Position numbers and translations under genes: made by a program. The notes under the pieces are model-generated. The model searched no databases. It saw nothing but the letters and a program-made list of their open reading frames with translations, and had not been told where the DNA came from. This document shows positions 44,659 to 53,780 of a stretch of 64,000 nt of DNA, piece by piece. Within the stretch, counting starts at the first letter, position 1. Each line of letters opens with the position of its first letter. The stretch lies in contig NZ_JARXVM010000010.1 in NCBI RefSeq assembly GCF_029892285.1, positions 124,001-188,000 of the forward strand, given 5' to 3'. Origin of the DNA: Rhizobium sp. SG_E_25_P2 (lineage in GTDB: Bacteria; Pseudomonadota; Alphaproteobacteria; Rhizobiales; Rhizobiaceae).

Positions 44659-45312
44659 ATGTCGACCGTCGAAAACCGCTGCCGCCTCGTCTTGATCGCC
44701 CCCGAAATCGCCGACCCGCAGGAGGCGGCCCGCGTCATGGCCGACGCGCTCAAGGGCGGCGACGTCGCCTCCGTGATCATCCCGCAATATGGCCTCGACG
44801 ACAGCGCTTTCCAGAAGCTTGCCGAGGCCCTGGTTCCTGTCGTGCAGGAGGCTGGCGCCGCAGCGCTGATCGCCGGCGACAGCCGGGTTGCTGGCCGCGT
44901 CCGGGCGGATGGCCTGCATATCGAGGCCAACCCGGAGGCCCTCGCCGAGGCTGTCGAGAAGCACGCGCCCAAGATGATCGTCGGCGGCGGCAATGCCCAG
45001 GATCGCCACAAGGCGCTCGAAGTCGGGGAGGCGCAGCCGGATTACATCTTCTTCGGCAAGGCGACCGGCGACATCAAGCCGGAAGCGCATCCCAAGAACG
45101 TCGCGCTCGGGGAATGGTGGTCCTCCATGGTCGAGATCCCCTGCATCGTCATGGGCGGAACCGATCCCGCCTCGGTGCTGATGATCGCCGATAGCGGAGC
45201 GGAATTCGCAGCCCTCAGGCTCGCCGTGTTCGGTGAGCCTGGCCGGGCCGCGCAGATCGTGCAAGAAGTCAATGCGCTTCTTGACGAAAAAGCGCCACGC
45301 TTACAGGGTTGA
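44659..45312 (+). CDS. ThiE-like thiamine-phosphate synthase homologue, divergent
   Basis: A 217-residue TIM-barrel protein resembling thiamine phosphate synthase. It has a strand-helix pattern with ALVPVVQEAGAAALIAGDSRVAGRVRADGLHIE, the MIVGGGNA and FFGKATGDIKPEAH segments, and GGTDPASVLMI for the phosphate loop. The canonical VHLGQ(D/E)D is replaced by LHIEANPE, so the usual metal and pyrophosphate contacts are altered and activity is doubtful. It is 9 bases upstream of the Sel1 gene. It may be a moonlighting or regulatory relative; confidence is in the fold, not the reaction. Confidence 0.72.
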   Translation: MSTVENRCRLVLIAPEIADPQEAARVMADALKGGDVASVIIPQYGLDDSAFQKLAEALVPVVQEAGAAALIAGDSRVAGRVRADGLHIEANPEALAEAVEKHAPKMIVGGGNAQDRHKALEVGEAQPDYIFFGKATGDIKPEAHPKNVALGEWWSSMVEIPCIVMGGTDPASVLMIADSGAEFAALRLAVFGEPGRAAQIVQEVNALLDEKAPRLQG

Positions 45313-45321
45313 ACGGTTCGC

Positions 45322-46440
45322 ATGACAGCGACGAGATTTTTTCTGGCGGGACTTCTGGGACTGGCGGCGCTTCTGGCGGCCGCGCCGGGTGGGCAGGCGG
45401 CGTCGTCCGACGTCATGAAGCGCATGCTGGGCGGCGGCGATGAAAGCCGCGCCATGAAGCATGATCGCCTTTCGCCGACCGGCAACGCCCTTGCGCTGCC
45501 GACGCTGGACTCGCCGCAGAAAAGCGACATTGCGCCGTCCGGCGGCTTGAACCTGCTTGCGCGGATGGGCGCCGCGCTTCCCGATCTTCCGCCGGAAAAG
45601 ACGTTTACCGGCAAGGTCGACGAGGCCTATGGCGCCTATCAGCGCGGCTATTATCTTGAAGCGATGGATCTTGCGCTCCCCAAGGCGCAGAAAGGCGAGG
45701 CCGCCGCCCAGACGCTGGTCGCCGAACTGCTCAACAATGGTTTCGGGGTGCGCCGCAACTCCAAGGACGCGGTGTTCTGGTACGAACAGGCCGCGCGCGC
45801 CGGCGATCCCAACGCCCAATTCAAATACGCCCTGATGCTGATGGACGGCGACCTCGTTGCGCGCGACAAGAAGAAGGCGGATGAATTGATGTGGAAGGCG
45901 GCGCGGGGCGGCAATCCGCAGGCGCAGTTCAACGTCGCCCAGATCCTCGTCGCCGCCAAGCCCGGTCCCGAGGGTCTTGCGGAAGCCTTGCCCTGGTACG
46001 AGAAGGCCGCCGCAAAGGGCGTGCCGGACGCCGAATATGCGCTGGCGCAGATCTATGTCGCCCTGCCGGTCGAAGCCGGGAAGAAGGCTGCGGCCCGCGA
46101 CTGGCTGCTGAAGGCCGCGAAATCGGGCTTCGACACAGCGCTGTTTGATCTCGCCGTCTGGAATATCAACGGCGTGGGCGGCGCGCGCGATTATGAAACC
46201 GGCTTTCAATGGATGAAGCGCGCCGCCAATCGCGGCCATGTTCTGGCGCAGAACAAGCTCGCCCATCTCTATGTCAACGCCATCGGCACACGGCCTGATC
46301 CGGTCGAGGCGGCCAAATGGTATGTGCTGTCGCGGCGGGCCGGGCTCGCCGATCTCGATCTCGAGGATTTCTTCCTCGGCATCGAGGACGAGCAGCAGAA
46401 GCAAGCCATTCACCGGGCCAACCAGTTCCGCGCCCGCTGA
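45322..46440 (+). CDS. Secreted Sel1-repeat protein
   Basis: A 372-residue protein with a signal peptide (MTATRFFLAGLLGLAALLAAAPGGQA). A linker and about six Sel1-like tetratricopeptide repeats follow (about residues 95-345), e.g. AQTLVAELLNNGFGVRRNSKDAVFWYEQAARAG and AQFNVAQILVA...LAEALPWYEKAAAKG. These repeats form scaffolds for protein interaction in the periplasm. It follows the ThiE-like gene closely and precedes suhB. Confidence 0.88.
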   Translation: MTATRFFLAGLLGLAALLAAAPGGQAASSDVMKRMLGGGDESRAMKHDRLSPTGNALALPTLDSPQKSDIAPSGGLNLLARMGAALPDLPPEKTFTGKVDEAYGAYQRGYYLEAMDLALPKAQKGEAAAQTLVAELLNNGFGVRRNSKDAVFWYEQAARAGDPNAQFKYALMLMDGDLVARDKKKADELMWKAARGGNPQAQFNVAQILVAAKPGPEGLAEALPWYEKAAAKGVPDAEYALAQIYVALPVEAGKKAAARDWLLKAAKSGFDTALFDLAVWNINGVGGARDYETGFQWMKRAANRGHVLAQNKLAHLYVNAIGTRPDPVEAAKWYVLSRRAGLADLDLEDFFLGIEDEQQKQAIHRANQFRAR

Positions 46441-46581
46441 CCGCGCGGTCCGTCTCTTAACCTTGACGACGGCGCGCGGGAGCCATGCGCGACAAGAGGC
46501 TTGAAAAAAGCCGGGTTTTGTGGTCTTGAGGCCGCCAATCTCATCGGCGCGCCCCTGGGCCGCAGCCGATTGCTTCTTGCA

Positions 46582-46601
46582 CGGCCCCGTCTGCGGGGCC
46601 G
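46582..46601 (+). terminator. Hairpin between the Sel1 gene and suhB
   Basis: CGGCCCCG and CGGGGCCG form a perfect 8-bp stem with a 4-base loop. Only a weak T-rich stretch follows (CTTCACTTT), so it may be a weak terminator of the Sel1 gene or a leader structure of suhB. Confidence 0.4.
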
Positions 46602-46624
46602 CTTCACTTTGAAGGAACTCCCTT

Positions 46625-47425
46625 ATGGCCCGTTCGGCGCTCTTGAATGTGATGGTCCAGGCCGCCCTGAAGGCCGGCAAGTCCCTGTCCCGCGATTTCG
46701 GCGAGGTGCAGAACCTGCAGGTGTCGCTGAAAGGCCCAGGCAACTATGTGAGCCAGGCAGACCGCAAGGCCGAAAAGATCGTCCGTGAAGAGCTTCTCAA
46801 GGTGCGTCCCACCTATGGCTTCCTCGGCGAGGAGAGCGATGAGATCAAGGGCACCGACGGCTCGCATCGCTGGATCGTCGATCCGCTCGATGGAACCACC
46901 AATTTCCTGCACGGCATTCCGCAATTCGCGGTATCCATCGGCCTCGAACGCAATGGCGAAATGGTCGCCGGCGTGATCTATAATCCTGCCAGCGACGAGC
47001 TTTTCACGGCTGAGCGCGGCGGCGGCGCCTATGTCAATGACCGTCGCCTGCGTGTGTCGGCCCGCAAGAGCCTGTCGGATTCCGTCATTGGCTGCGGCAT
47101 GCCGCATCTCGGCCACGGCATGCATGGCCGCTACCTGATCCAGCTTCGCCATGTCATGGGCGAAGCCGCCGGCCTGCGCAGCCTGGGCGCAGCGTCGCTC
47201 GACCTCGCCTTCGTGGCGGCCGGCCGCATGGACGGCTTCTGGGAAGAAGGTCTCTCTCCGTGGGATATGGCGGCGGGCATCGTGTTGATCCGCGAAGCCG
47301 GCGGCTTTACCTCCGACTTGAATGGCGGAACGGATATCTTCGGCAGCGGCACGATCGTGGCGGGCAACGAGCATATCCACAAAGCGTTGCGCGACGTGGC
47401 GAACCGTCCTGTCCCCAAGGCTTAA
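46625..47425 (+). CDS. suhB: Inositol monophosphatase family protein (SuhB)
   Basis: A 266-residue Mg-dependent phosphatase of the IMPase family. Metal-binding motifs are complete: GEES (residues near 68-71), DPLDGTTNFLHGIPQFAVSIGL, and WDMAAGIVLIREAGG. SuhB also binds RNA polymerase and supports rRNA antitermination in some bacteria. The ribosome site AAGGAA lies eight bases from the ATG at 46625. Confidence 0.93.
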   Translation: MARSALLNVMVQAALKAGKSLSRDFGEVQNLQVSLKGPGNYVSQADRKAEKIVREELLKVRPTYGFLGEESDEIKGTDGSHRWIVDPLDGTTNFLHGIPQFAVSIGLERNGEMVAGVIYNPASDELFTAERGGGAYVNDRRLRVSARKSLSDSVIGCGMPHLGHGMHGRYLIQLRHVMGEAAGLRSLGAASLDLAFVAAGRMDGFWEEGLSPWDMAAGIVLIREAGGFTSDLNGGTDIFGSGTIVAGNEHIHKALRDVANRPVPKA

Positions 47426-47501
47426 TCTGATCACCTGTCATAAATGATTGCGCGCGCCGTGATCCCGTCCTAGACTTCTCGTCGAAGTTTGGGAGGATTT
47501 C

Positions 47502-49145
47502 ATGGATTGCGATGTTTTGGTGATCGGCGGCGGGCTGGCGGGTCTCGTTTCAGCCGTTGAGGCCGCCGATCGGGGGCTAAAGGTCATCGTTCTCGATCAG
47601 GAGGGCGAGCAGAATCTGGGCGGTCAGGCTTTCTGGTCGCTCGGCGGCCTGTTCTTCATCGACAGTCCCGAGCAGCGCCGCATGCGCATCCGCGACACAT
47701 TCGAGCTGGCGCGACAGGACTGGTTCGGCTCCGCCGCCTTCGACCGCGCCGAGGATCTCTGGCCGCGGCTCTGGGCGGAAGCCTATCTCGATTTCGCCAG
47801 CGGAGAAAAGCGCGCCTGGCTGCACCAGCAGGGCATGCGCTGGTTCCCCGTCGTCGGCTGGGCGGAACGCGGCGGCGCGCTCGCTGACGGTCACGGCAAT
47901 TCCGTGCCGCGCTTTCATGTGACCTGGGGTACAGGCCCCGGTGTGCTCGCTCCCTTCGTCCGCCGCGCCCGCGAGCAGGAAAAACAGGGAGGCTTGTCCT
48001 TCCGCTTCCGCCATCAGGTCGATAGTCTTGTCGTCGTCAATGGCGTGGTGACAGGCGCGCGCGGCAGCGTGCTGGCTGCCGATCCCGTGCTCAGGGGCGA
48101 GAAGAGCAGCCGCGAGGTGGTCGGCGATTTCGAGATCTCGGCGGGCGCGACCATCGTCGCCTCGGGCGGCATCGGCGGCAATCACGATCTCGTCCGGCGC
48201 AATTGGCCGGTGGAGCGTCTGGGAGCGCCGCCGCGCTTCATGGTCGCCGGGGTGCCCGCCCATGTCGATGGCCGGATGATCGACATTGCACAGGGGACTG
48301 GAGCAAGCGTCATCAATCCCGATCGGATGTGGCATTACACTGAAGGTCTGCGCAACTGGGATCCGATCTGGCCCAATCATGGCATCCGGATCCTGCCAGG
48401 CCCGTCGTCGCTATGGTTCGACGCGCTAGGACGCCGGTTTCCGGCTCCCTATATGCCCGGCTTTGACACGCTCGGGACGCTGAAGGCGATTCTCGCCACC
48501 GGGCATGATCATTCCTGGTTCATCCTCACCAAGGCGATAATCAAGAAGGAATTCGCGCTGTCGGGCAGCGAGCAGAATCCCGATCTGACCGGCAAGGATA
48601 TTCCGCTGCTGCTGAAGCGGCTCGGCAAGGAACCGCCCGGACCGGTGCAGGCCTTCATGGACAAGGGCGCGGATTTTGTGGTGCGCGACACTCTCGAGGA
48701 TCTCGTCGCCGGCATGAACGCGTTGACGGATGCGCCGCTTCTCGACGCTCAGCGCATCCGCCAGCAGATCGAGGCGCGCGACCGCGAGATCGACAACCGG
48801 TTCAACAAGGATGCGCAGGTGACCGCCATCCGCGGCGCCCGCGCCTATCTCGGCGACAAGCTTATGCGCACCGCGAAACCGCATCGCATTCTCGATCCCG
48901 CCGCCGGACCACTGATCGCGGTGAAGCTCAACATTCTCACCCGCAAGACGCTGGGCGGGCTGCACACCGATCTCAAGGCCCGGGCGCTTGATGCGGACGG
49001 CCATGAAATCCCGGGCCTTTATGCGGTGGGTGAGGCCGCCGGCTTCGGCGGTGGCGGCATGCATGGTTATAACGCGCTCGAAGGCACCTTCCTCGGCGGT
49101 TGCCTGTTCTCCGGCCGCGTGGCGGGCCGGAGCGTGGGGGCCTGA
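47502..49145 (+). CDS. FAD-binding dehydrogenase (KstD/fumarate-reductase-like)
   Basis: A 547-residue flavoprotein. The N-terminal Rossmann motif GGGLAGLVSAVEAADRGLKVIVLDQ and the inner GGQAFWSLGGLFF region, plus the C-terminal GEAAGFGGGGMHGYNALEGTFLGGCLFSGRVAG, match FAD-dependent dehydrogenases related to 3-ketosteroid 1-dehydrogenase. The substrate is unknown. No flanking steroid genes are present, so a general oxidoreductase is a safer call. It is convergent to an ABC exporter. Confidence 0.88.
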   Translation: MDCDVLVIGGGLAGLVSAVEAADRGLKVIVLDQEGEQNLGGQAFWSLGGLFFIDSPEQRRMRIRDTFELARQDWFGSAAFDRAEDLWPRLWAEAYLDFASGEKRAWLHQQGMRWFPVVGWAERGGALADGHGNSVPRFHVTWGTGPGVLAPFVRRAREQEKQGGLSFRFRHQVDSLVVVNGVVTGARGSVLAADPVLRGEKSSREVVGDFEISAGATIVASGGIGGNHDLVRRNWPVERLGAPPRFMVAGVPAHVDGRMIDIAQGTGASVINPDRMWHYTEGLRNWDPIWPNHGIRILPGPSSLWFDALGRRFPAPYMPGFDTLGTLKAILATGHDHSWFILTKAIIKKEFALSGSEQNPDLTGKDIPLLLKRLGKEPPGPVQAFMDKGADFVVRDTLEDLVAGMNALTDAPLLDAQRIRQQIEARDREIDNRFNKDAQVTAIRGARAYLGDKLMRTAKPHRILDPAAGPLIAVKLNILTRKTLGGLHTDLKARALDADGHEIPGLYAVGEAAGFGGGGMHGYNALEGTFLGGCLFSGRVAGRSVGA

Positions 49146-49165
49146 CGGGAGGCCCCCTCGTCGTT

Positions 49166-50983
49166 TTATTCGCCTGCCGAGACGGCGAGCAACGGCGCGT
49201 CGGTGGGCGAATCCTGCTCCACGCCGAATTGCAGCCGGGCGAGGCGTGCGTAAATGCCGCCCAGCGCGGAGAGCGAAGCATGCGTTCCCTCTTCGACCAC
49301 TCGGCCCTGATCCATCACCAGAATGCGGTCGGCCTTCAGCACGGTGGCGAGCCGATGGGCGATGACGATGGTGGTGCGCCCGGTCATCAGCCCGTCCAGC
49401 GCCGTCTGCACCAATTTTTCGCTTTCGGCGTCGAGCGCCGATGTGGCCTCGTCGAGCAGCAGGATCGGCGCGTCGCGCAGGATGGCGCGGGCGATGGCGA
49501 TCCGCTGGCGCTGGCCGCCTGAGAGCATGACGCCGCGCTCGCCGACTTCGGTGTCATAGCCGTTTTCGAGCCTCAGAATGAATTCCTCGGCCTGCGCCGC
49601 GCGCGCGGCGGCTTCTACCTGTGCGCGGCTCGCTTCGGGCGCGCCAAAAGCGATGTTGTCGAAGATCGAGGCGGCGAAAATCGTCACATCTTGCGGCACG
49701 ATGGCGATGCGGTCGCGCAGTTCGATCGGATCCACCGAGCGGACGTCAACGCCATCGATCAGGATGCGGCCGGCAGTCGGATCGTAATAGCGCAGGATGA
49801 GCGAGAAAAGCGTGCTCTTGCCAGCGCCGGAGGGGCCGACCACGGCAACGCGTTCGCCTGGCGCGACCGTCAGGGTCAAGCCCTTGAGCGTAGCTGCGCC
49901 CGGTCGGCTGGGATAGGAAAATTCGACATGGTCGAAAGCGACACCGCCGCGCGCCGGGCTCGGCAGGGCCAGCGGTGCGGCGGGAGCCGCGACGCCGGGC
50001 GTTTCGGCCAGGATCTCCATCAGTCGCGAGGCGGCGCCGGAGGCTTGCGACAATTCGCTCCAGACTTCCGACAGCGCGCCGAGCGCGCCGGCCGCCATCA
50101 CCGAATAGAGCAGGAACTGGCTGAGCGTGCCCGGCGTGATCGCGCCAGCCAGCACGCCCTGCGCGCCATACCATAGCACCGCGACCACGCTGCCGAACAC
50201 CATGGTGATGGCGAAGCCGGTCAGGAAAGCCCGTTGACGGGTGGAAAGCCGCGCGGCCTCGAAAGCCTGTTCGGCGGCGTCTGCGAACCGGTCCCGCGCG
50301 ATGCCGCCGGCATTGAAGGCCTGCACGGTGCGGATGGCGCCGATGGCTTCGGAGGCATAGGCGGAGGCGCCGGCCAGCCGGTCCTGCGCCTCGCGCGAGC
50401 GCTTGCGCACCGAGCGCCCGAAGCCCACCAGCGGAAAGACGATCAGCGGAATGGCGATCAGCACCAGCGCCGACAGTTTCGGGCTGGTGTAGATCATCAT
50501 GGCCATCGCGCCGAGACAGAGGATCAGGTTGCGCAGCGCGAGTGACGCCGTGGCCCCCACCGCCGATTTGATCTGCACCGTGTCGGCCGTCAGCCGCGAG
50601 ACGATCTCGCCGGACTGGTTGGCGTCGAAGAAGGAGGGCGACAGCTTGACGATATGGGCGAAGACGTCGCGCCGGAGGTCGGCCACGATACGCTCGCCGA
50701 TGGTGATGACGAAATAGTAGCGTAGCGCCGAGGCGAGAGCCAGCACCACGGCCAGCCCCATCAGCATCGAGAAATAGGTATTGATGAAGCGGGAATCGGA
50801 ATGGGTGAAGCCGTTGTCGATCATCCTGCGCACCGCGAGCGGCAGGAGCAGCGTCGTGGTCGCCGCCAGCACGAGCGCGAACAGCGCGCCGGACGCCAGG
50901 CCCTTATAGCGACCGATATAGGGCGCTAGACGCGCCAGCGGCTTCAGGCTCGCGCGCGAATTTGTCTCTGTTTTCGGGGGCAC
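49166..50983 (-). CDS. ABC transporter, fused permease and ATPase
   Basis: A 605-residue ABC exporter half-molecule of the lipid A/multidrug class. The first 320 residues are six membrane helices (ALFALVLAATTTLLLPLAVRRM and following). The ATPase has Walker A GPSGAGKST, Q-loop IVPQDVTIF, signature LSGGQRQRIAIARAIL and Walker B ILLLDEATSALD. I place the start at GTG 50983 with GGAG seven bases upstream; the frame is open to 51169, and ATG 51085 is an alternative. It is divergent from rpmE. Confidence 0.88.
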   Translation of the reverse strand: MPPKTETNSRASLKPLARLAPYIGRYKGLASGALFALVLAATTTLLLPLAVRRMIDNGFTHSDSRFINTYFSMLMGLAVVLALASALRYYFVITIGERIVADLRRDVFAHIVKLSPSFFDANQSGEIVSRLTADTVQIKSAVGATASLALRNLILCLGAMAMMIYTSPKLSALVLIAIPLIVFPLVGFGRSVRKRSREAQDRLAGASAYASEAIGAIRTVQAFNAGGIARDRFADAAEQAFEAARLSTRQRAFLTGFAITMVFGSVVAVLWYGAQGVLAGAITPGTLSQFLLYSVMAAGALGALSEVWSELSQASGAASRLMEILAETPGVAAPAAPLALPSPARGGVAFDHVEFSYPSRPGAATLKGLTLTVAPGERVAVVGPSGAGKSTLFSLILRYYDPTAGRILIDGVDVRSVDPIELRDRIAIVPQDVTIFAASIFDNIAFGAPEASRAQVEAAARAAQAEEFILRLENGYDTEVGERGVMLSGGQRQRIAIARAILRDAPILLLDEATSALDAESEKLVQTALDGLMTGRTTIVIAHRLATVLKADRILVMDQGRVVEEGTHASLSALGGIYARLARLQFGVEQDSPTDAPLLAVSAGE

Positions 50984-51189
50984 CCGACTACTCCGCTTTG
51001 TGAGGCCGGCTGGAGGGGATCCTTGGGAGATTCCCGGGCGCAGGCACTTGTTATCCTCAATCGCTTCATGTATAGGCCTCGCCATCAAGCGAAGCCGTGG
51101 TCCACAGGCGACTGCGGCTTCATTTATTCGTTTGGCTCGGCAGCCGCAAGTGATGCGGCAAAAGACCACTCTGACGGCAGGACAGTGTC

Positions 51190-51411
51190 ATGAAAGCTCA
51201 AATTCATCCCGACTACCACATGATCAAGGTCGTCATGACCGACGGCACCGAATACGAAACCCGTTCGACCTGGGGTTCGGAAGGTCAGGTCATGAACCTC
51301 GAAATCGACTCCAAGTCGCATCCGGCCTGGACCGGCGGCAATCAGCAGCTGATGGACCGCGGCGGTCGCGTGTCCAAGTTCAACAAGCGCTTCTCCGGCC
51401 TCGGCATCTGA
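51190..51411 (+). CDS. rpmE: 50S ribosomal protein L31
   Basis: A 73-residue L31. [29 protein letters not shown] and [30 protein letters not shown] match L31. It lacks the CxxC zinc ribbon of type A L31, having STWG in place of the usual CxxC context, so it is a C-minus, zinc-independent form. In many bacteria both forms exist and are swapped under zinc limitation; here only one is in view. A terminator follows. Confidence 0.94.
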   Translation: MKAQIHPDYHMIKVVMTDGTEYETRSTWGSEGQVMNLEIDSKSHPAWTGGNQQLMDRGGRVSKFNKRFSGLGI

Positions 51412-51437
51412 TCGACGCTTGAAAGATTTTGCGAAAG

Positions 51438-51461
51438 AGCCCGGCCTGCCCGGGCTTTTTT
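51438..51461 (+). terminator. Rho-independent terminator after rpmE
   Basis: AGCCCGG (51438-51444) and CCGGGCT (51450-51456) pair around a 5-base loop, followed by TTTTT. Confidence 0.85.
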
Positions 51462-51509
51462 GTTGCGTGGTGTTTGGTCCGATCAGGTGGGACGAAGCCT
51501 GTTCATTGG

Positions 51510-52109
51510 TCACTTCTTCTGGCTCAGCGCGTTTTCGATCGCGGGCAGCAGTTCACCGCGCACCGACGCCTCGTCGAACGGGCCGACATGCTTGTAGAGA
51601 ATGGTTCCGTCCGCGCCGACCAGGAATGATTCCGGAATGCCATAGACGCCCCAGTCGATCGCGGCCGCGCCCTTGGGATCGACCCCAATCGCCGAAAAGG
51701 GATTGCCGAGCTCGCCCAGAAAAGCCAGCGCCGCGTCGTTCTTGTCCTTGTAATTGATGCCCACGACATTCAGCCGGTCATCCGTCGCCAGACCGAGAAT
51801 GACCGGATGCTCCTGCCGGCAGGGCACGCACCAGGACGCCCAGACATTTACCAATGTCAGCTTGCCCCGCACGGCCTCTGATGTCAGCGCCGGAACCGCA
51901 TTGCCGTTCTTCACCGCGCCTTCAAGCGGCGGGAGAGAAAGCATGGGCGCCGGCTTGCCGATCAGGGCTGATGGGATGATCGAGGTATTGCGCCCCGAGG
52001 TCAGCTGCATCAGGAAGACGCCAGCCAGCGCCACAAACAACAACAGCGGCAGAAAGGCCACCAATGCGCGGCGACTCTTGCCGCTTGGCTGCACAGGCGT
52101 CTCTGTCAC
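51510..52109 (-). CDS. ccmG: Cytochrome c maturation thioredoxin-like protein CcmG/DsbE
   Basis: CcmG keeps apocytochrome c cysteines reduced in the periplasm. It has an N-terminal membrane anchor ([22 protein letters not shown]), the active-site motif [13 protein letters not shown] (C94, C97), the GINYKD segment and the cis-proline region YGIPESFLV. At 199 residues it is normal. It overlaps ccmD by four bases and ends the ccm operon. Confidence 0.95.
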   Translation of the reverse strand: MTETPVQPSGKSRRALVAFLPLLLFVALAGVFLMQLTSGRNTSIIPSALIGKPAPMLSLPPLEGAVKNGNAVPALTSEAVRGKLTLVNVWASWCVPCRQEHPVILGLATDDRLNVVGINYKDKNDAALAFLGELGNPFSAIGVDPKGAAAIDWGVYGIPESFLVGADGTILYKHVGPFDEASVRGELLPAIENALSQKK

Positions 52110-52273
52110 GACGGGTCGCTCCCGGCGGCGGATCTGCGGCGGATGCCTTGTGCTTCCAGGCGCTTGAGATCGGCCTGAAGCTTGCGGCTGTCGAGCCAGG
52201 TCGCCGCGATGATCGCCAGCAGCACCAGCGCTGCGGCGCCCCAGGACGCATAGACATAAAATGCATGCGTCAT
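52106..52273 (-). CDS. ccmD: Heme exporter subunit CcmD
   Basis: A 55-residue membrane peptide: one helix ([17 protein letters not shown], residues 11-27), then a basic cytoplasmic tail ([20 protein letters not shown]). CcmD releases holo-CcmE from the CcmABC complex. Its ATG overlaps the ccmC stop and its stop overlaps the ccmG start by four bases each. The frame is open well beyond the real start (to 52816) but that part is antisense-type noise of ccmC. Confidence 0.9.
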   Translation of the reverse strand: MTHAFYVYASWGAAALVLLAIIAATWLDSRKLQADLKRLEAQGIRRRSAAGSDPS

Positions 52274-53037
52274 GATGCGCCTCCCGCCTGAGCGGAGCGC
52301 GCGGCGTGGCGGCGCATCACGGAGATGCGCCGGCGCCAGATCTCGTTGCGCATGGCCGTCAGATGCAGGGTGAAGAACAGCAAAGTGAAGCCGATCGCCA
52401 TCACCAGCAGCGGCCGCAGGAATTCGGGATCGATGGTCGGGCCGTCGAGCCGCATCACGCTGGCCGGCTGATGCAGCGTGTTCCACCATTCCACCGAGAA
52501 TTTGATGATCGGGATGTTCACGAAGCCGACCAGGATCATCACTGCGCTGACGCGGGCGGCGCGGCCGGGATCGTCCATGGCGCGGTTGAAGGCGATCAGG
52601 CCGAGATACATCAGAAACAGGATGAAAACCGAGGTCAGTCGGGCGTCCCACACCCACCAGGCGCCCCACATCGGCTTGCCCCAGAGCGAGCCGGTGACCA
52701 GCGCCAGAAAGGTGAAGGCGGCGCCGAGCGGCGCTGCGGTCTTGGCCGAGACGTCTGCGAGCGGATGGCGCCAGACCAGCGTGCCCAACGCCGAGGCCGC
52801 CATCACCGTATAGCACATCATCGACAGCCAGGCCGAGGGAACATGGATATACATGATCCGCACGGTGTCGCCCTGCTGGTAGTCGCCCTCGGTGGTGAAG
52901 CTCAGATAGACGCCCGCGATCAGACAGAGCGCCGAGCTCGCCGCCAGCCAGGGAATGATCCGCGTGGCCAGCGCGATGAAGCGCGTGGGGTTGGCGAGCG
53001 CCGTGAGCTTGGAGAGGGTGAGGCTTGTCTCTGTCAT
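52270..53037 (-). CDS. ccmC: Heme transporter CcmC
   Basis: CcmC is the membrane protein that loads heme on CcmE. It has six membrane helices and the tryptophan-rich heme-handling motif [18 protein letters not shown], plus conserved periplasmic histidines ([12 protein letters not shown] and [13 protein letters not shown]). The ATG at 53037 gives 255 residues; a TTG at 53073 with GAGGA upstream is an alternative start. It overlaps ccmD and follows ccmB by 83 bases. Confidence 0.94.
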   Translation of the reverse strand: MTETSLTLSKLTALANPTRFIALATRIIPWLAASSALCLIAGVYLSFTTEGDYQQGDTVRIMYIHVPSAWLSMMCYTVMAASALGTLVWRHPLADVSAKTAAPLGAAFTFLALVTGSLWGKPMWGAWWVWDARLTSVFILFLMYLGLIAFNRAMDDPGRAARVSAVMILVGFVNIPIIKFSVEWWNTLHQPASVMRLDGPTIDPEFLRPLLVMAIGFTLLFFTLHLTAMRNEIWRRRISVMRRHAARSAQAGGAS

Positions 53038-53120
53038 GGGCGGAGTCTTACCGTCAAAGCGGGCGGCCCGCAATTGATCCTCGTCAAACCTGGAGCGGAA
53101 ATGGCCTCACATCTTGGTCA

Positions 53121-53780
53121 TCATTCGGCCGATGCGCGCAGCGCGAAAGCGGCCGCCAAAGGGCCGATCACCGCGAAGAACAGGCTGAGCGCGATCAGCG
53201 CCAGAAAGGGCGGCAGGAAGGGGGCAGGGTCCTCGACCGCCGCATAGACGGCGGAGACGCCGAAGATCAGCACCGGGATGGTCAGCGGCAGAACGAGGAT
53301 CGAGACGATCAGCCCGCCACGCGGCAAGGCCACCGCCACGGCTGCGCCCGCCGCCCCGATAAAGGTGATGGCGGGAGAACCGGCCAACAGCGTCAGGGCG
53401 AGCGCCCCCATCGCCGTCTCGTTCATGTTCATGAAGAGGCTGAGGAGCGGCGAGGCCGCGACCAGCGGCAGCACGGCGGAGACCCAATGCGCCAGGCATT
53501 TGATCAGCACGATCAGCGTCAGCGGCGTTTCCTGCATCATCAGCAGATCCAGCGACCCGTCATCGCGGTCGACTTGGAACAGCCGGTCCAGACCAAGAAG
53601 CGAGGCGAGCAGCGCGCCCACCCAGAGGATGGCAGGCCCGATGCGCGAAAGAAGATTGAGATCGGGGCCGACGCCGAACGGGATCACGGCGACGACGGTC
53701 ATGAAGAATAATATGCCGATCATCACGCCGCCGCCGGCGCGAAAGCCCAGTCGGAGATCGCGGAGGAAAAGCGCGGTCAT
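53121..53780 (-). CDS. ccmB: Heme exporter membrane subunit CcmB
   Basis: A 219-residue protein with six membrane helices. The family pattern LFLRDLRLGFRAGGG at the N-terminus, the VDRDDGSLDLLM loop and the LPLTIPVLIFG motif are present. CcmB pairs with the ATPase CcmA. It overlaps ccmA by four bases. Confidence 0.94.
   Translation of the reverse strand: MTALFLRDLRLGFRAGGGVMIGILFFMTVVAVIPFGVGPDLNLLSRIGPAILWVGALLASLLGLDRLFQVDRDDGSLDLLMMQETPLTLIVLIKCLAHWVSAVLPLVAASPLLSLFMNMNETAMGALALTLLAGSPAITFIGAAGAAVAVALPRGGLIVSILVLPLTIPVLIFGVSAVYAAVEDPAPFLPPFLALIALSLFFAVIGPLAAAFALRASAE

Noticed and set aside
49166-51169. Extended ABC transporter start at 51169
   Set aside because: The extra N-terminus is unlike any family member; the GTG at 50983 has a better ribosome site and fits the family.
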